A stretch of DNA of 64,000 nucleotides from Nitrospirota bacterium (GTDB lineage Bacteria; Nitrospirota; JACRHJ01). A program made the translations under genes and the position numbers. The DNA is taken from assembly GCA_016212105.1 (NCBI GenBank), contig JACRHJ010000014.1, positions 1 to 64,000 of the forward strand. The letters are read 5' to 3'. How positions within the stretch are numbered: position 1 is the stretch's first letter; each line of letters opens with the position of its first letter. Below the pieces are notes generated by a model. It was given only the letters and a program-made list of their open reading frames with translations, did no database searches and was not told the origin of the DNA. Shown piece after piece: positions 32,794 to 41,801 of this stretch.

Positions 32794-33431
32794 CTATTCA
32801 AACCCGTTTACCAAATAACGTCCCCACTTCTCCCGAAGCTGCTTTTCGGTTAATTCCTCTTCTACCTTGCCACTTGGCACCCTGACAACATACCCATTAT
32901 TTTCCCCATGTCTGGGCATGTTGAATGATTTGGAACTTCCGCGATAAGCAAAAGTTGCCTCGAACCATCAATCCAATTAACGGCGCCTATGTTCGAGTAG
33001 TCGTAGACTTCATCGCATTTTCTGACATGCTTCTTGAACAAACCCACCGCATTCTTACCGATGTTATGAATAACTTTGACCTTCCCGTTTTCCAACACAT
33101 AGACAGTGACAACCCATTCGCCAACCGACCCGCCCTCGCTTTCGTTTATGAAAAAAGCATTAGAGTCCGGCGACCATCCTAACTCGGCAAGCGAGATGAC
33201 ACCAACATCCTCGACACCTGGAATATCTTTGCCATTACACATTACCTTGATGTAAACACCATCGACAACGACAACATTCTTTCCGTTTGGAGACACGATC
33301 ACCATGTGCCGTGGATAGTTGTCACCGACTAGGCTTATTGACTCGGTTGTCCATTCTCCAGTTGCTGACAATGCTACATTGATAGACACAAGAGGCACGA
33401 TAAACACTATCAGCAGCGTCAGTTTGAGCAT
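32794..33431 (-). pseudogene. Secreted protein gene with a single-base frameshift near its 3' end
   Basis: Uninterrupted reading gives 189 residues (33431 to 32862) starting with a signal peptide (MLKLTLLIVFIVPLVSINVA). The last dozen residues (PNHSTCPDMGKIMGM) look random. If one base (probably a T) is restored at the GAAGTTCC near 32931-32938, the frame continues as SKSFNMPRHGENNGYVVRV, then PSGKVEEELTEKQLREKWGR and YLVNGFE to a TAG at 32794, about 212 residues of well-behaved sequence. It is either a recent frameshift or a sequencing error. The product looks beta-rich (SPNGKNVVVVDGVYIKV, WSPDSNAFFINESEGG), like propeller blades. The region is AT-rich compared with its neighbours. GAGGGGG precedes the ATG. 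Function unknown. Confidence 0.75.
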
Positions 33432-33506
33432 GATACCCCCTCAATCAAACAACACCAACTCCACCTCTCCTCGCCTTTGGAGAGGCCAAGCCTGGCGAGC
33501 GTCCGC

Positions 33507-33800
33507 CTACGGGAGATTACCAAGCAGCTTCGATCCGTGAGATATCGCGGCAACCTCGACGGTCTTCCCCTTGAGCCTGTACACTATCCGGTAGTTCTCG
33601 TAAATCTTCTCTCTGATATTTTCGTCATTGTATTCGGGAACGACCCTGCCTGATTTTGGAAACTGCGGTATGGCTTCGATGAGGGTGATTATTTTCTTGG
33701 CGAAGATGACCGCGTAGTATTCCGAGTCCTTCGCGATATGGCTGGTGATTTCTTCGAGGTTGGAGGCGGCACGCGGCGACCAGATTATTTTGTAAGCCAT
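33507..33800 (-). CDS. RelE/ParE-family toxin
   Basis: A 97-residue protein with the ParE/RelE pattern: YKIIWSPRAASNLEEITSHI, ALIEAIP-like core FPKSGRVVPEY, and the C-terminal NYRIVYRLKGKTVEVAAISHG. RelE relatives cut ribosome-bound mRNA and ParE relatives poison gyrase; which activity applies cannot be told. It overlaps the antitoxin gene by 16 nt. Confidence 0.88.
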   Translation of the reverse strand: MAYKIIWSPRAASNLEEITSHIAKDSEYYAVIFAKKIITLIEAIPQFPKSGRVVPEYNDENIREKIYENYRIVYRLKGKTVEVAAISHGSKLLGNLP

Positions 33801-33973
33801 CTGGACATCCGGCTCTTGACCTCATCGTGGGGTATGCCCCTGCCCTCGTCCAGCTCCTTGAGGCCAGCGTCCACCTGCATCTTGAAGTAAAGCTCCGCCA
33901 TGATGTCGTCCACCGTCACCTCTTCAGGGAGAGACTCTATCATATTAAGAACCTGCCGCTTTACACCTTCCAT
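33785..33973 (-). CDS. Antitoxin of the ParE-type pair (addiction module protein)
   Basis: A 62-residue protein, EVTVDDIMAELYFKMQVDAG followed by LKELDEGRGIPHDEVKSRMS, the type of antitoxin usually found directly before ParE-like toxins. The ATG at 33973 has AGGAGG 5 nt upstream. The pair forms one transcription unit. Confidence 0.85.
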   Translation of the reverse strand: MEGVKRQVLNMIESLPEEVTVDDIMAELYFKMQVDAGLKELDEGRGIPHDEVKSRMSRWLTK

Positions 33974-34034
33974 GACCACCTCCTTGCATATGGTCAATTA
34001 TATCATTAACATAATCGCGGTCAACTGAATTATT

Positions 34035-34083
34035 ACCCTCTCCCTTCAATGGGAGAGGGTGGCCCGAAGGGCCGGGTGAGGGT
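34035..34083. repeat. Interspersed palindromic repeat, CCCTCTCCC family
   Basis: ACCCTCTCCC/GGGAGAGGGT hairpin followed by GGCCCGAAGGGCC and GGGTGAGGG. It lies between moeA and the toxin-antitoxin pair. Confidence 0.8.
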
Positions 34084-34098
34084 TGGTTCGCAGCCCCA

Positions 34099-35379
34099 TC
34101 AATCAAACAACTCCACCTCCACCGCCTCGCCCTTCGAAAGTCCAAGCTTCGCAAGCGGTATAACGACCGTACCGTGCGCCCACACGAGCGTCGAGATGAG
34201 CCCGGACTTCCCGAGCACAGGCCTCGCCCAAAGTGTATCGTCCGCGAGTTCGAGAGAGACCCGCAGGTGGTCCTCGCGGCCCGGCGCGGAGGAGTAGTTC
34301 CTGGCCATCAGCGCGCGCACGACGCGCACGGGCGGGATGCCCGCGATACCGAGCGGGTCCACCTCTCCGGACAGCCGCTTTATAAGCGAACGCATGAACA
34401 GCATAAAACTGACGGAGACCGCGACCGGGTGTCCGGGCAGGCCGAAGACAGGTTTGCCGGAGACGATACCTATGATGATAGGCTTCCCCGGCTTGACGGA
34501 CACACCGTGAACGAGTACGCCGCCCTCGCCGCCGGACGACCTGCCGAGTTCGTCTATCACTCCGGAGGTGAGGTCGCGCGTCCCGACGGAACTCCCGCCT
34601 GTTATGGCGACGATGTCCGCCGACTCAAGCCCCCTGACGACCGCATCGCGTATCGCACCGTACTCGTCCGGGAAGATGCCGAGCCGGAGCGGCACGCCGC
34701 CCGCCTGTTCGACGAGACCCGCTAGGTTGTACGAGTTCACGTCCCGCACCTGCCCGAGCTTGGGCGCGGCGGATGCCTCGACGATCTCGTTGCCCGTGTT
34801 AATGATGGCTACCACCGGATTACTGTAGACCGCGACAGCGGTAACTCCGATGCCCGCGAGCGCGCCCAGGTCCTGCGGCCGGAGCCGGTGGCCTGCAGTC
34901 AGGAGCGTATCGCCCTCCCGGACGTCGTCGCCTGGCTGGACGACGTTCTCGCCCGGCGAGACCGCGCGAAGTACCTCAAGCGTCCCGTCGTCAAGGAGCT
35001 GCGCGTGCTCGTACATGACGACCGAGTCCGCGCCCGGAGGCAGCATCCCGCCGGTGGACAGCCGCACCGCCTGCCCCTTGCCGACCGGTTCGGCCGCCTC
35101 CTCGCCCATCAGGACCTCGCCTGAAAGAGTCAGGTACGCAGGCATGGACTCCGTCGCACCGTAGGTATCCCGAGCCGACACGGCGTAACCGTCCATGGAA
35201 GAACGCGCGAACGCGGGCAGCGTGACGGATGACACTATATCATCCGCCAGTACGCGGCCGAGCGCGTCCGTAATGTCCGCCCTCTCTACGCGCAACTCCG
35301 GCAACCGGAACGCGGCGTCGAACTTCCCGCGCGCCTCGTCTACCGTGATGACGACGTCCCTGCCGCGCATGTCCTTCAT
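34099..35379 (-). CDS. moeA: Molybdopterin molybdotransferase
   Basis: MoeA inserts molybdate into adenylated molybdopterin. The 426-residue product has RVLADDIVSSVTLPAFARSS, MDGYAVSARD, the MoCF motif TGGSSVGTRDLTSG, GLPGHPVAVSVSFMLF and the C-terminal beta-barrel domain. It starts at the ATG at 35379, which overlaps the upstream stop as TAATG; the frame is open for another 220 codons, but that is inside the glycosyltransferase gene in another frame. No other molybdenum cofactor gene is in the window. Confidence 0.96.
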   Translation of the reverse strand: MKDMRGRDVVITVDEARGKFDAAFRLPELRVERADITDALGRVLADDIVSSVTLPAFARSSMDGYAVSARDTYGATESMPAYLTLSGEVLMGEEAAEPVGKGQAVRLSTGGMLPPGADSVVMYEHAQLLDDGTLEVLRAVSPGENVVQPGDDVREGDTLLTAGHRLRPQDLGALAGIGVTAVAVYSNPVVAIINTGNEIVEASAAPKLGQVRDVNSYNLAGLVEQAGGVPLRLGIFPDEYGAIRDAVVRGLESADIVAITGGSSVGTRDLTSGVIDELGRSSGGEGGVLVHGVSVKPGKPIIIGIVSGKPVFGLPGHPVAVSVSFMLFMRSLIKRLSGEVDPLGIAGIPPVRVVRALMARNYSSAPGREDHLRVSLELADDTLWARPVLGKSGLISTLVWAHGTVVIPLAKLGLSKGEAVEVELFD

Positions 35380-37472
35380 TACCGCACCCCGAATACAAAT
35401 ACCGGTGCCTTCGCGGAGCCGTACGCTAAGAGCCTTGTCACGCGGCCGCCGGACAGGAAATCCCGGATGTACCTGTTGTCTTTCGCCGGGTAGGCGATGT
35501 ACCCGAGCTTCTGAAGCCTCGCCATCTCGGCGGGGTTGTACACGATATGCGTTACGCCCTCGGACTTGAGCCAGGCATATACGGCCTCCTGGTCTCCGGC
35601 CTTCTCCCGGAATATGTCGTAAGGGGCACGGGCTGAAAGGTAGGTGTACATGTGCCTGCGGTCTATGTACAGGTGCTGTGCGTCCCCGATGACGAGCACC
35701 CGCGCGTCCCTGTCCGAGTTCTCGTTTATGTACTTGTATGCCGGGAAGCTTGTCAGGACGACGTTGCCCTTGGGCACGGAGCGCCGGAGCAGGTATGCGT
35801 CGTCCGTCTCGGACACACCCGCGAGCCCGGACGAGGCGGTCCAGTCGTTGACCAGGAAAAATCCCAGCGATAGCTGCACGGCGAGGATGAATACGGCTCC
35901 GGTGGTTAAGGCCGTCATCTCGTAGCGGCCAAGAATGCCGCCCAGCCTGCTTGTTGCGTACGCCGCGATGATCAGGAGCATCGCTACCGCCGGGTACAGG
36001 TACCTTGTCAGCGGGAACGCCGCGTCCCACAGGATGAACAGGGCGAGCGAGACGAGGCACAGCCTCTTGACTGCCGGAGAGATGTCCCTGACCATCAGGA
36101 GCGGCGGAGTCAGTGCGAGCGCCAGCGGGCCGAGGTACGAGGCGGCGTGGTACCTGAGCGTCGCCTCGGCCGGGCCCGCCATGAACAGCTTCCAGGGGTG
36201 TTCCCAGAGCCCGGTCAGCGCGGCCTTCAAGCCGGGTTTGTTAATCGCCGCCACCCTGTACTGGAGGTCGGTTATGTCCGCGCCTCCGAGCAGGCCGTGG
36301 AAGGCCGGATAGAACGGGTTGCCGGTGTACACGAGGTTCTTGACGACCCAGGGCGCGTAGACCAGAATGGCGGGCACGGCGAAATAAGCCGCGACCCTGA
36401 CAACATCACCCGCCCCCCTGCCTCTTTGCCTGTATGCCGCGTATGCGACGGCCGCGACGGCCGGGATGAGGATCGACGCAAGCGCGACGTACTTCGTCCC
36501 CAGGCAGACACCGGTAAAGACGCCCATTAGCGCGAGGAGGCGCGGGTCACCGTCCCTCTCGTACAGGAAGAAGCAGTATACGGCAAGCAGTGTGTAGTAC
36601 GTCAGGTGGAGGTCGCAGGTGTACAGTACCGAGTTTTCGAGGAATGCCGGGGTCAGCAGGATGAATATCGCCGGGAGCGCGGGGTTGACTTCTTTTACGA
36701 ACGTCCGTGTGAAATCGTATACTGCCAGCGCGGTCAGCAGGAAGACGAGCACGCTCGATGCCTGCGCGAGCTTCAGCCCCGAAAGCAGCATCCCGAGCGT
36801 GTACAGCATCTCGGCCATGAACGGGAAGTTCGAGAAGGAGTCGGACGGTATGTACCCGATTCCGCCCTCCCGCAGGTAGTAGTTGGGGACGCCCAGGTGG
36901 TAGGTTATGGTGTCGTAGAAGACGGCCGGCCGCATCGCCTTTGCGAAGAGATATACGCCGAGTACGGCAAACAGCGCCAGGAATACGAGCTTCAGCCCGC
37001 CCGGCCTCCGGACAGGCGGCATCGCCTTGACCGCCGTCCATGCCCGACGCGCCCCGGCCGCGGCGAGCAGCAGCATGACTACAGAAAGCGCGCCGGCGAC
37101 GGTATCGTTGAACCCGCCCATCAGGCCTATGAAAAGCGTCGCAAGAGAGAACGCGCCGAGGCCGAGCGCGGCCGAAAACGTCAGCCCCTGCGCTGCGTCG
37201 AGGTCGAGCCTGAACAGACGCAGTATGGCATGTCCCGCGCCGAGAGCGGCAAGGAGCCCGGCAATAAGCATCAGGAGCGTCTTGACGCCGTCCGCGGACG
37301 ACAGCCTTATGGCGGCGGCAAGGATGTCCCGCGGGACTTCGGGCAGCTGGTTTTCGAGCAGGGACAGCGGGCGCCATGCCGGGAAATAGAAAAGGCCGAT
37401 GAAGACCATCCAGGAGAGCGCGACAGCGAAAGTCGCGCGCGGAGACATGCGGCCACGGCCTTCGGAGGTCAT
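35379..37472 (-). CDS. GT-C-type integral membrane glycosyltransferase (GT39-like)
   Basis: A 697-residue protein with about 12 membrane helices. After the first helices comes FYDTITYHLGVPNYYLREGG, the acidic loop (D..YH) that marks lipid-phosphate sugar-dependent GT-C enzymes, and FLENSVLYTCDLHLTYYTL. The C-terminal 150 residues are soluble and periplasmic (SDRDARVLVIGDAQHLYIDR). It probably transfers a sugar from a polyprenyl phosphate carrier; acceptor unknown. Its start overlaps the 37469 gene as ATGA and its stop overlaps moeA. Confidence 0.85.
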   Translation of the reverse strand: MTSEGRGRMSPRATFAVALSWMVFIGLFYFPAWRPLSLLENQLPEVPRDILAAAIRLSSADGVKTLLMLIAGLLAALGAGHAILRLFRLDLDAAQGLTFSAALGLGAFSLATLFIGLMGGFNDTVAGALSVVMLLLAAAGARRAWTAVKAMPPVRRPGGLKLVFLALFAVLGVYLFAKAMRPAVFYDTITYHLGVPNYYLREGGIGYIPSDSFSNFPFMAEMLYTLGMLLSGLKLAQASSVLVFLLTALAVYDFTRTFVKEVNPALPAIFILLTPAFLENSVLYTCDLHLTYYTLLAVYCFFLYERDGDPRLLALMGVFTGVCLGTKYVALASILIPAVAAVAYAAYRQRGRGAGDVVRVAAYFAVPAILVYAPWVVKNLVYTGNPFYPAFHGLLGGADITDLQYRVAAINKPGLKAALTGLWEHPWKLFMAGPAEATLRYHAASYLGPLALALTPPLLMVRDISPAVKRLCLVSLALFILWDAAFPLTRYLYPAVAMLLIIAAYATSRLGGILGRYEMTALTTGAVFILAVQLSLGFFLVNDWTASSGLAGVSETDDAYLLRRSVPKGNVVLTSFPAYKYINENSDRDARVLVIGDAQHLYIDRRHMYTYLSARAPYDIFREKAGDQEAVYAWLKSEGVTHIVYNPAEMARLQKLGYIAYPAKDNRYIRDFLSGGRVTRLLAYGSAKAPVFVFGVR

Positions 37473-37678
37473 GTTATCTCGCCCCTGCGGGAGAAGAAGT
37501 CGGACAGCGCGAGCCTGACGACGGCGCCCCTGCTCCAGCGCTGGCCCAGAAGCTTGCTGTACTCCCCGGCTGCCCTGTCGAGCGCGTATATGTGGTCGTC
37601 CTCTAGGTAGAGCGTTACCTTCACGAGCTTCTCGTGCCCGTGCCCGTCGTCGTGTCCGTGGTCGTGGTGTTCAGACAT
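37469..37678 (-). CDS. Small protein: His-rich N-terminus plus ribbon-helix-helix-like domain
   Basis: A 69-residue protein. The first 16 residues (MSEHHDHGHDDGHGHE) hold six His and three Asp, a likely metal-binding tail. The rest, LVKVTLYLEDDHIYALDRAA then GAVVRLALSDFF, follows a strand-helix-helix pattern like ribbon-helix-helix DNA-binding proteins. It could be a metal-responsive repressor, but this is inference. It is the first gene of a unit with the glycosyltransferase and moeA, joined by an ATGA overlap. I do not recognise the family. Confidence 0.75.
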   Translation of the reverse strand: MSEHHDHGHDDGHGHEKLVKVTLYLEDDHIYALDRAAGEYSKLLGQRWSRGAVVRLALSDFFSRRGEIT

Positions 37679-37695
37679 GGTGTCCTCGCCTACCT

Positions 37696-37726
37696 AAAAA
37701 AACAGGGCACCCGCGCGGATGCCCTG
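37696..37726 (-). terminator. Rho-independent terminator of hup
   Basis: Minus strand: stem CAGGGCATCC/GGGTGCCCTG with a 4-nt loop, followed by TTTTTTTAGG, 37 nt after the hup stop. Confidence 0.9.
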
Positions 37727-37762
37727 CCATAATAATAAATCCATCATACATGCCCACGGGCT

Positions 37763-38041
37763 TTAGCTGTCTACCAGTTCCTTCAGCTCCTTGCCCGCCT
37801 TGAAGAACGGTACCTTCTTGGCCGGGACGGAGACGGGCGAGCCGGTCTTGGGGTTCCTGCCTTCGCGCTGGCGCCTCTCCCTTATCTTGAAGCTTCCGAA
37901 CCCGCGTATCTCGATCTTGTCGCCGACGGCGAGCGCGTCCTTGATACCGTCGAATATGGTATTTATGATGATTTCCGTCTGTTTCTTGGTAAGGCCGTCC
38001 ACCTTCTCGGAGACCTTCTCCACAAGCTCAGCTTTCGTCAT
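37763..38041 (-). CDS. hup: HU/IHF-family nucleoid protein
   Basis: A 92-residue DNA-bending protein: MTKAELVEKVSEKVDGLTKK, then GDKIEIRGFGSFKIRERRQR and the arm GRNPKTGSPVSVPAKKVPFF. It is closest to HU/IHF family members; HU or an IHF subunit cannot be separated by eye. GGGGGG precedes the ATG. Its promoter may be TTGACA at 38196-38201, giving a leader of about 125 nt. Confidence 0.95.
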   Translation of the reverse strand: MTKAELVEKVSEKVDGLTKKQTEIIINTIFDGIKDALAVGDKIEIRGFGSFKIRERRQREGRNPKTGSPVSVPAKKVPFFKAGKELKELVDS

Positions 38042-38172
38042 ATCCCCCCCGAGACTCTGCTTTTGAAATATATGATACCGCCGGCCGCGGTAAAGTCTGT
38101 ACGCGCCAACCAGTCCCTGGCGGGCGAAATAAAACGCTAAGGTCCACGCCGGCCCAGGTTATATGAGCAACA

Positions 38173-38201
38173 TTCTTAACATATCTATAACCCCTTGTCA
38201 A
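38173..38201 (-). promoter_or_regulatory. Possible promoter of hup
   Basis: Minus strand: perfect -35 TTGACA (38196-38201), 17-nt spacer, weak -10 TAAGAA (38173-38178). Confidence 0.4.
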
Positions 38202-38222
38202 GGTTAAAGATATACAGGTATT

Positions 38223-39119
38223 TCAGTACATCGAAGGCGCGGCGTAAAGGTACATCAGGCTCTGGAAGTTCTTGTTGAAGAACCCCTTGAATATGTTCCC
38301 CATGTCCTCGCCCTTCAGCATGTCCCAGACGGAGTACTTCTTCTCCTCCGTTATTATCTTGGGCTCGCCCTCAATGCCTCCGAGTTTCCCGGCAAGCTTT
38401 ACCGCGTCGTCCAGGTCGCCCAGCTCGTCCACGAGGCCGACTTCCTTGGCCTTCCTGCCAGTGAAGATACCGCCGTCCGCGAGCAGGGCAACGTCTTCCT
38501 TCTTCATCCTGCGTCCCTTGGCCACTGCCTCGACGAACTGGTCGTGGACGTCGTCTATGACCGCCTGGAGGTACGCCCTGTCCTCCGGGGTCATACTCCT
38601 CATGAAGTTGCCGACGTCCTTCCTCGCCCCGGACTTGATGACCTCCTCCTTGAGGCCTATCTTGTTCATCAGCTCCTCGGCGGTGGCGAACTCCATGATT
38701 ACGCCGATGCTTCCGGTAAGGCTGCCCGGGTTGGCCATTATCCTGTCGGACGCGGCGGCGATGTAGTACCCGCCGGAGGCCGCGACCGAGCCCATGGACG
38801 TTACGACCTTCTGTCCGGACTTGGCCTTGAGCTTCCTGACCTCGGCATATATCTCCTGGGAGGGCACCACGGCGCCTCCGGGGCTGTCTATGCGGAGGAC
38901 GATCGCCTTGACCGAATCGTTCTCGGAATACTCCTTGAGCTGCTTTATGACGTCCTCGGAGTCTAGGATAACACCCTCGATCTTGACGAGCGCGACCTTG
39001 TCCGAGACGGCAACCGGCGCCGCCCCGCCCAGGAAGAGCGAGGCGGCGGCGGCGAACGCCATGAGCACTACGAGGGCCACTATGGAGCCTATAACGATAA
39101 CGGCGACTGGGCGTTTCAT
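38223..39119 (-). CDS. sppA: Signal peptide peptidase SppA
   Basis: SppA degrades leftover signal peptides in the membrane. The 298-residue short form has an N-terminal anchor (VAVIVIGSIVALVVLMAFAA), IDSPGGAVVPSQEI, the catalytic Ser in MGSVAASGGYYIAAASDRI, GSIGVIM and the region with the likely catalytic Lys, GRKAKEVGLVDELG. GGAGAC lies 3 nt upstream of the ATG. It follows rpsA across a repeat-filled gap. Confidence 0.95.
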   Translation of the reverse strand: MKRPVAVIVIGSIVALVVLMAFAAAASLFLGGAAPVAVSDKVALVKIEGVILDSEDVIKQLKEYSENDSVKAIVLRIDSPGGAVVPSQEIYAEVRKLKAKSGQKVVTSMGSVAASGGYYIAAASDRIMANPGSLTGSIGVIMEFATAEELMNKIGLKEEVIKSGARKDVGNFMRSMTPEDRAYLQAVIDDVHDQFVEAVAKGRRMKKEDVALLADGGIFTGRKAKEVGLVDELGDLDDAVKLAGKLGGIEGEPKIITEEKKYSVWDMLKGEDMGNIFKGFFNKNFQSLMYLYAAPSMY

Positions 39120-39178
39120 TTTGTCTCCAATAGCGATGACGATAAACTAATCTTAGCTTGCAGGCACAGCAACAAGGT

Positions 39179-39266
39179 TGTCGTTGCGAGCGAAGCGCGG
39201 CAACCTCAGTTCTTAAAGGCTGAGATTGCCGCGTCGTCCCGCGAAACGCGGGACTCCTCGCAATGA
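39179..39266. repeat. Inverted pair of TCATTGCGAGGA-type repeats, one with an inserted hairpin
   Basis: GTCGTTGCGAGCGAAGCGCG (from 39179) is followed by an inverted copy ending at 39266, in which the usual loop is replaced by GTCCCGCGTTTCGCGGGAC. It separates rpsA from sppA. Confidence 0.8.
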
Positions 39267-39282
39267 CACACCTGCCCGGTAA

Positions 39283-41031
39283 CTACTCGCCCTCTTTCTC
39301 CGCGTCCTTCATGCGGGCGCCGAGGGAGCTGTCGAACTTCTCCTGGGTGCCCTTGTAGGCGTCCTGGGAGGCCTTCTCGCCCTCTTTCTTGAACGCCTTG
39401 ATGGAGAGGCCAATCTTCCTGTCGCCTGTGTCCACCTTGATAATCTTGGCGGCGACCTCGTCGTCCAGCTTCAGAAGGTCCTCGACCCTCGCCTGCTGGT
39501 CCTTGTCTATCTCGGAGATGTGGATCAGTCCCTCGACCCCGCCCTCGAGCTCGACAAACACGCCGAAGTCGGTTATCTTGATCACCTTGCAGGTGACGTT
39601 GTCGCCGACACGGTACTTGCCAGGGATCTCCCTGTCCCACGGGTCGTCGCCCAACTGCTTGAGGCCAAGCGAGAGGCGCTCCTTATCCTTGTCCACGGAG
39701 AGGACGACCGCGTCTACCTTCTGGCCCTTCTTGAGGACCTCGGACGGGTGCTTGAGGTGCTTCGTCCAGGATATGTCGGAGATGTGGATGAGGCCGTCTA
39801 TGCCCTCGTCCAGGCCGACGAACGCGCCGAAGTCGGTCAGGTTTCTGACGCGGCCCTCTATGCGGGAGCCTATCGGGTACTTCTCGGCTATCACGTCCCA
39901 CGGGTTCGGCTCTATCTGCTTCATGCCGAGGGATATGCGCTTGTTGTTCTTGTCTATCGAAAGGACGACCGCGTCGATGATGTCGCCCATGGCGACGACC
40001 TTCGACGGGTGGCGCACCTTCTGCGTCCAGGACATCTCGGAGACGTGGACCAGGCCCTCTATGCCCTGCTCCAGCTCGACGAACGCGCCGTAGTCGGTGA
40101 GCGAAACGACCTTGCCGCGCACCCTCGCGCCGACCGGGTACCTCTCGTCGGCCGCGGCCCACGGGTCGGAGAAGAGCTGCTTGTGCCCGAGGGAGACCTT
40201 CTCGTTCTCCTTGTCGTAACGGAGCACCATGACCTTGACCTTGTCGCCGACCATGAACATCTCGCTCGGGTGGCTTACGCGGCCCCAGGACATGTCGGTG
40301 ATGTGGAGCAGTCCGTCTATGCCGCCCAGGTCGATGAAGGCGCCGTACTCCGTGATGTTCTTCACGATGCCTTCTATCACCGAACCCTCGGCGAGGCTGG
40401 ACAGCGTCTCGGCCTTCTTCTTGTCCCTGACCTCTTCGAGGAGCGCCCTGCGGGAGAGGACGATGTTGCCGCGCCTCTGGTTGACCTTGAGGACGCGGAG
40501 TTCGAAGGTCTGGCCGATGAGCGAGTCGAGGTTACGGACCGGACGCAGGTCGACCTGCGAGCCGGGCAGGAAGCCCTTGACGCCGTTGACGTCAACTGTC
40601 ATGCCGCCCTTGATGCGGGCTATGACCTTGCCCATGACGGTCATCTCGTTGTTGCAGGCCTCTTCGATCTGCTCCCATATCTTTATCTTGTCGGCCTTCT
40701 CCTTGGACAGGACGAGGTTGCCGTCGCTGTCCTCGCGCTCCTCGAGGTAGACCTCGATGTCGTCGCCGACCTTTATCGTCTTGAGGACGTCTTCCTGTAT
40801 CTCGTCGATGGGGATAATGCCCTCGGACTTGTAGCCCACGTCGACCACTATCCCGTCCTGCCTGACCTGGATGACGCGCCCTATGACGACGGTGCCTTCC
40901 TCCACGCTCTTGAAGGACTCGTCGTACAGACGCGCCATTTCGTCCTGGCCTTCATCCTCGTCCCCGTCCATCATGTCTTCCTCGTCCGGGCCGTAGTACT
41001 TGGTCGCCAGTTCCTTTTCTTCGTTGCTCAT
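39283..41031 (-). CDS. rpsA: 30S ribosomal protein S1 (six S1 domains)
   Basis: S1 unfolds mRNA and helps initiation. The 582-residue product has an acidic N-terminus (YYGPDEEDMMDGDEDEGQDE) followed by six S1 repeats, for example EGTVVIGRVIQVRQDGIVVD, ITEYGAFIDLGGIDGLLHIT, LTDYGAFVELEQGIEGLVHV and ITDFGVFVELEGGVEGLIHI. I start at the ATG at 41031 with AGGAGG 11 nt upstream; the ORF is open 23 codons further without support. It is the last gene of the aro-cmk-plsC-rpsA run. Confidence 0.97.
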   Translation of the reverse strand: MSNEEKELATKYYGPDEEDMMDGDEDEGQDEMARLYDESFKSVEEGTVVIGRVIQVRQDGIVVDVGYKSEGIIPIDEIQEDVLKTIKVGDDIEVYLEEREDSDGNLVLSKEKADKIKIWEQIEEACNNEMTVMGKVIARIKGGMTVDVNGVKGFLPGSQVDLRPVRNLDSLIGQTFELRVLKVNQRRGNIVLSRRALLEEVRDKKKAETLSSLAEGSVIEGIVKNITEYGAFIDLGGIDGLLHITDMSWGRVSHPSEMFMVGDKVKVMVLRYDKENEKVSLGHKQLFSDPWAAADERYPVGARVRGKVVSLTDYGAFVELEQGIEGLVHVSEMSWTQKVRHPSKVVAMGDIIDAVVLSIDKNNKRISLGMKQIEPNPWDVIAEKYPIGSRIEGRVRNLTDFGAFVGLDEGIDGLIHISDISWTKHLKHPSEVLKKGQKVDAVVLSVDKDKERLSLGLKQLGDDPWDREIPGKYRVGDNVTCKVIKITDFGVFVELEGGVEGLIHISEIDKDQQARVEDLLKLDDEVAAKIIKVDTGDRKIGLSIKAFKKEGEKASQDAYKGTQEKFDSSLGARMKDAEKEGE

Positions 41032-41142
41032 CAGCTTGCATACCTCCTGAGTGGGATTATTTAAAGCTTCCGGAGAAGCCTTAAAGCCTTGAAACAGCAT
41101 CTTTTAATCTATCACAAACCGTGCGTATTATCCAGCAAATAC

Positions 41143-41763
41143 TTAGGCGTGCTCCCTTTTCAGATCCGCTATCGCCGCCATGATCTCGTCGGTTATCCTC
41201 TGGTACCTGTCCCTGCTCTGCTCTCCCTCGACCTCCGGGAACTCCATCGGCTTGCCGTATATCACGGTTATCTGCACGAACAGGTGCAGCTTCCTGTGCA
41301 CCTTGCCGAGCGAGCGGTAGCTGCCCTTTACATACACCGGCACCACCGGGCATTTCGCCATCGAGACCAGCATGCCCGTGCCGGGCTTCGCCGGCAGCAG
41401 TTCCCCGTCGGGGCCGCGTGTGCCCTCGGGGAATATGACCAGCGCCTTGCCCGCCTTTATGCACTCCATGATCCTTTTGAGCGAGGCCTTGTCGAACTTG
41501 TCCCGGTTTATCGGGATGCCGCCCCAGAGGGTTAGGATAAACCTCTTCCAGGGCCGGTTGAAAAGCTCCTCCTTCGCGACGTAGTTTAGGCGCCTGAGCG
41601 TCCCGTTGCCGATGAGTGGCGGGTCAAGGTAGCTCGCGTGGTTGCTCGCGAGTATGACCGCGCCCTTCTTCGGTACGTTTCTCCAGCCTATGGTCCTGAA
41701 GCTGAAAAATATCTTAAAAAGTATCCAGTATATGACGTGGCTGATGTCGTAGTGCAGGTACAT
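41143..41763 (-). CDS. plsC: 1-acyl-sn-glycerol-3-phosphate acyltransferase
   Basis: PlsC acylates lysophosphatidate at position 2. The 206-residue protein has the catalytic HX4D motif in ASNHASYLDPPLIG, a second block ELFNRPWKRFILTLWGGIPI and FPEGTRGPDGELLP. The N-terminal amphipathic helix ISHVIYWILFKIFFSF is membrane-binding. The RBS is weak. It lies between cmk and rpsA, as in several Gram-negative and Firmicute genomes. Confidence 0.93.
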   Translation of the reverse strand: MYLHYDISHVIYWILFKIFFSFRTIGWRNVPKKGAVILASNHASYLDPPLIGNGTLRRLNYVAKEELFNRPWKRFILTLWGGIPINRDKFDKASLKRIMECIKAGKALVIFPEGTRGPDGELLPAKPGTGMLVSMAKCPVVPVYVKGSYRSLGKVHRKLHLFVQITVIYGKPMEFPEVEGEQSRDRYQRITDEIMAAIADLKREHA

Positions 41764-41801
41764 AATTAACCCGGCGAATAATTACTTCAATACATAACTT
41801 C

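Noticed and set aside
34099-36060. 653-codon version of moeA
   Set aside because: The first 220 or so codons lie inside the glycosyltransferase gene in another frame; MoeA similarity begins at the ATG at 35379, which overlaps the upstream stop.
39520-41064. 514-codon plus-strand ORF opposite rpsA
   Set aside because: A frame shadow of rpsA repeats; rpsA itself has clear S1 domains and an RBS.
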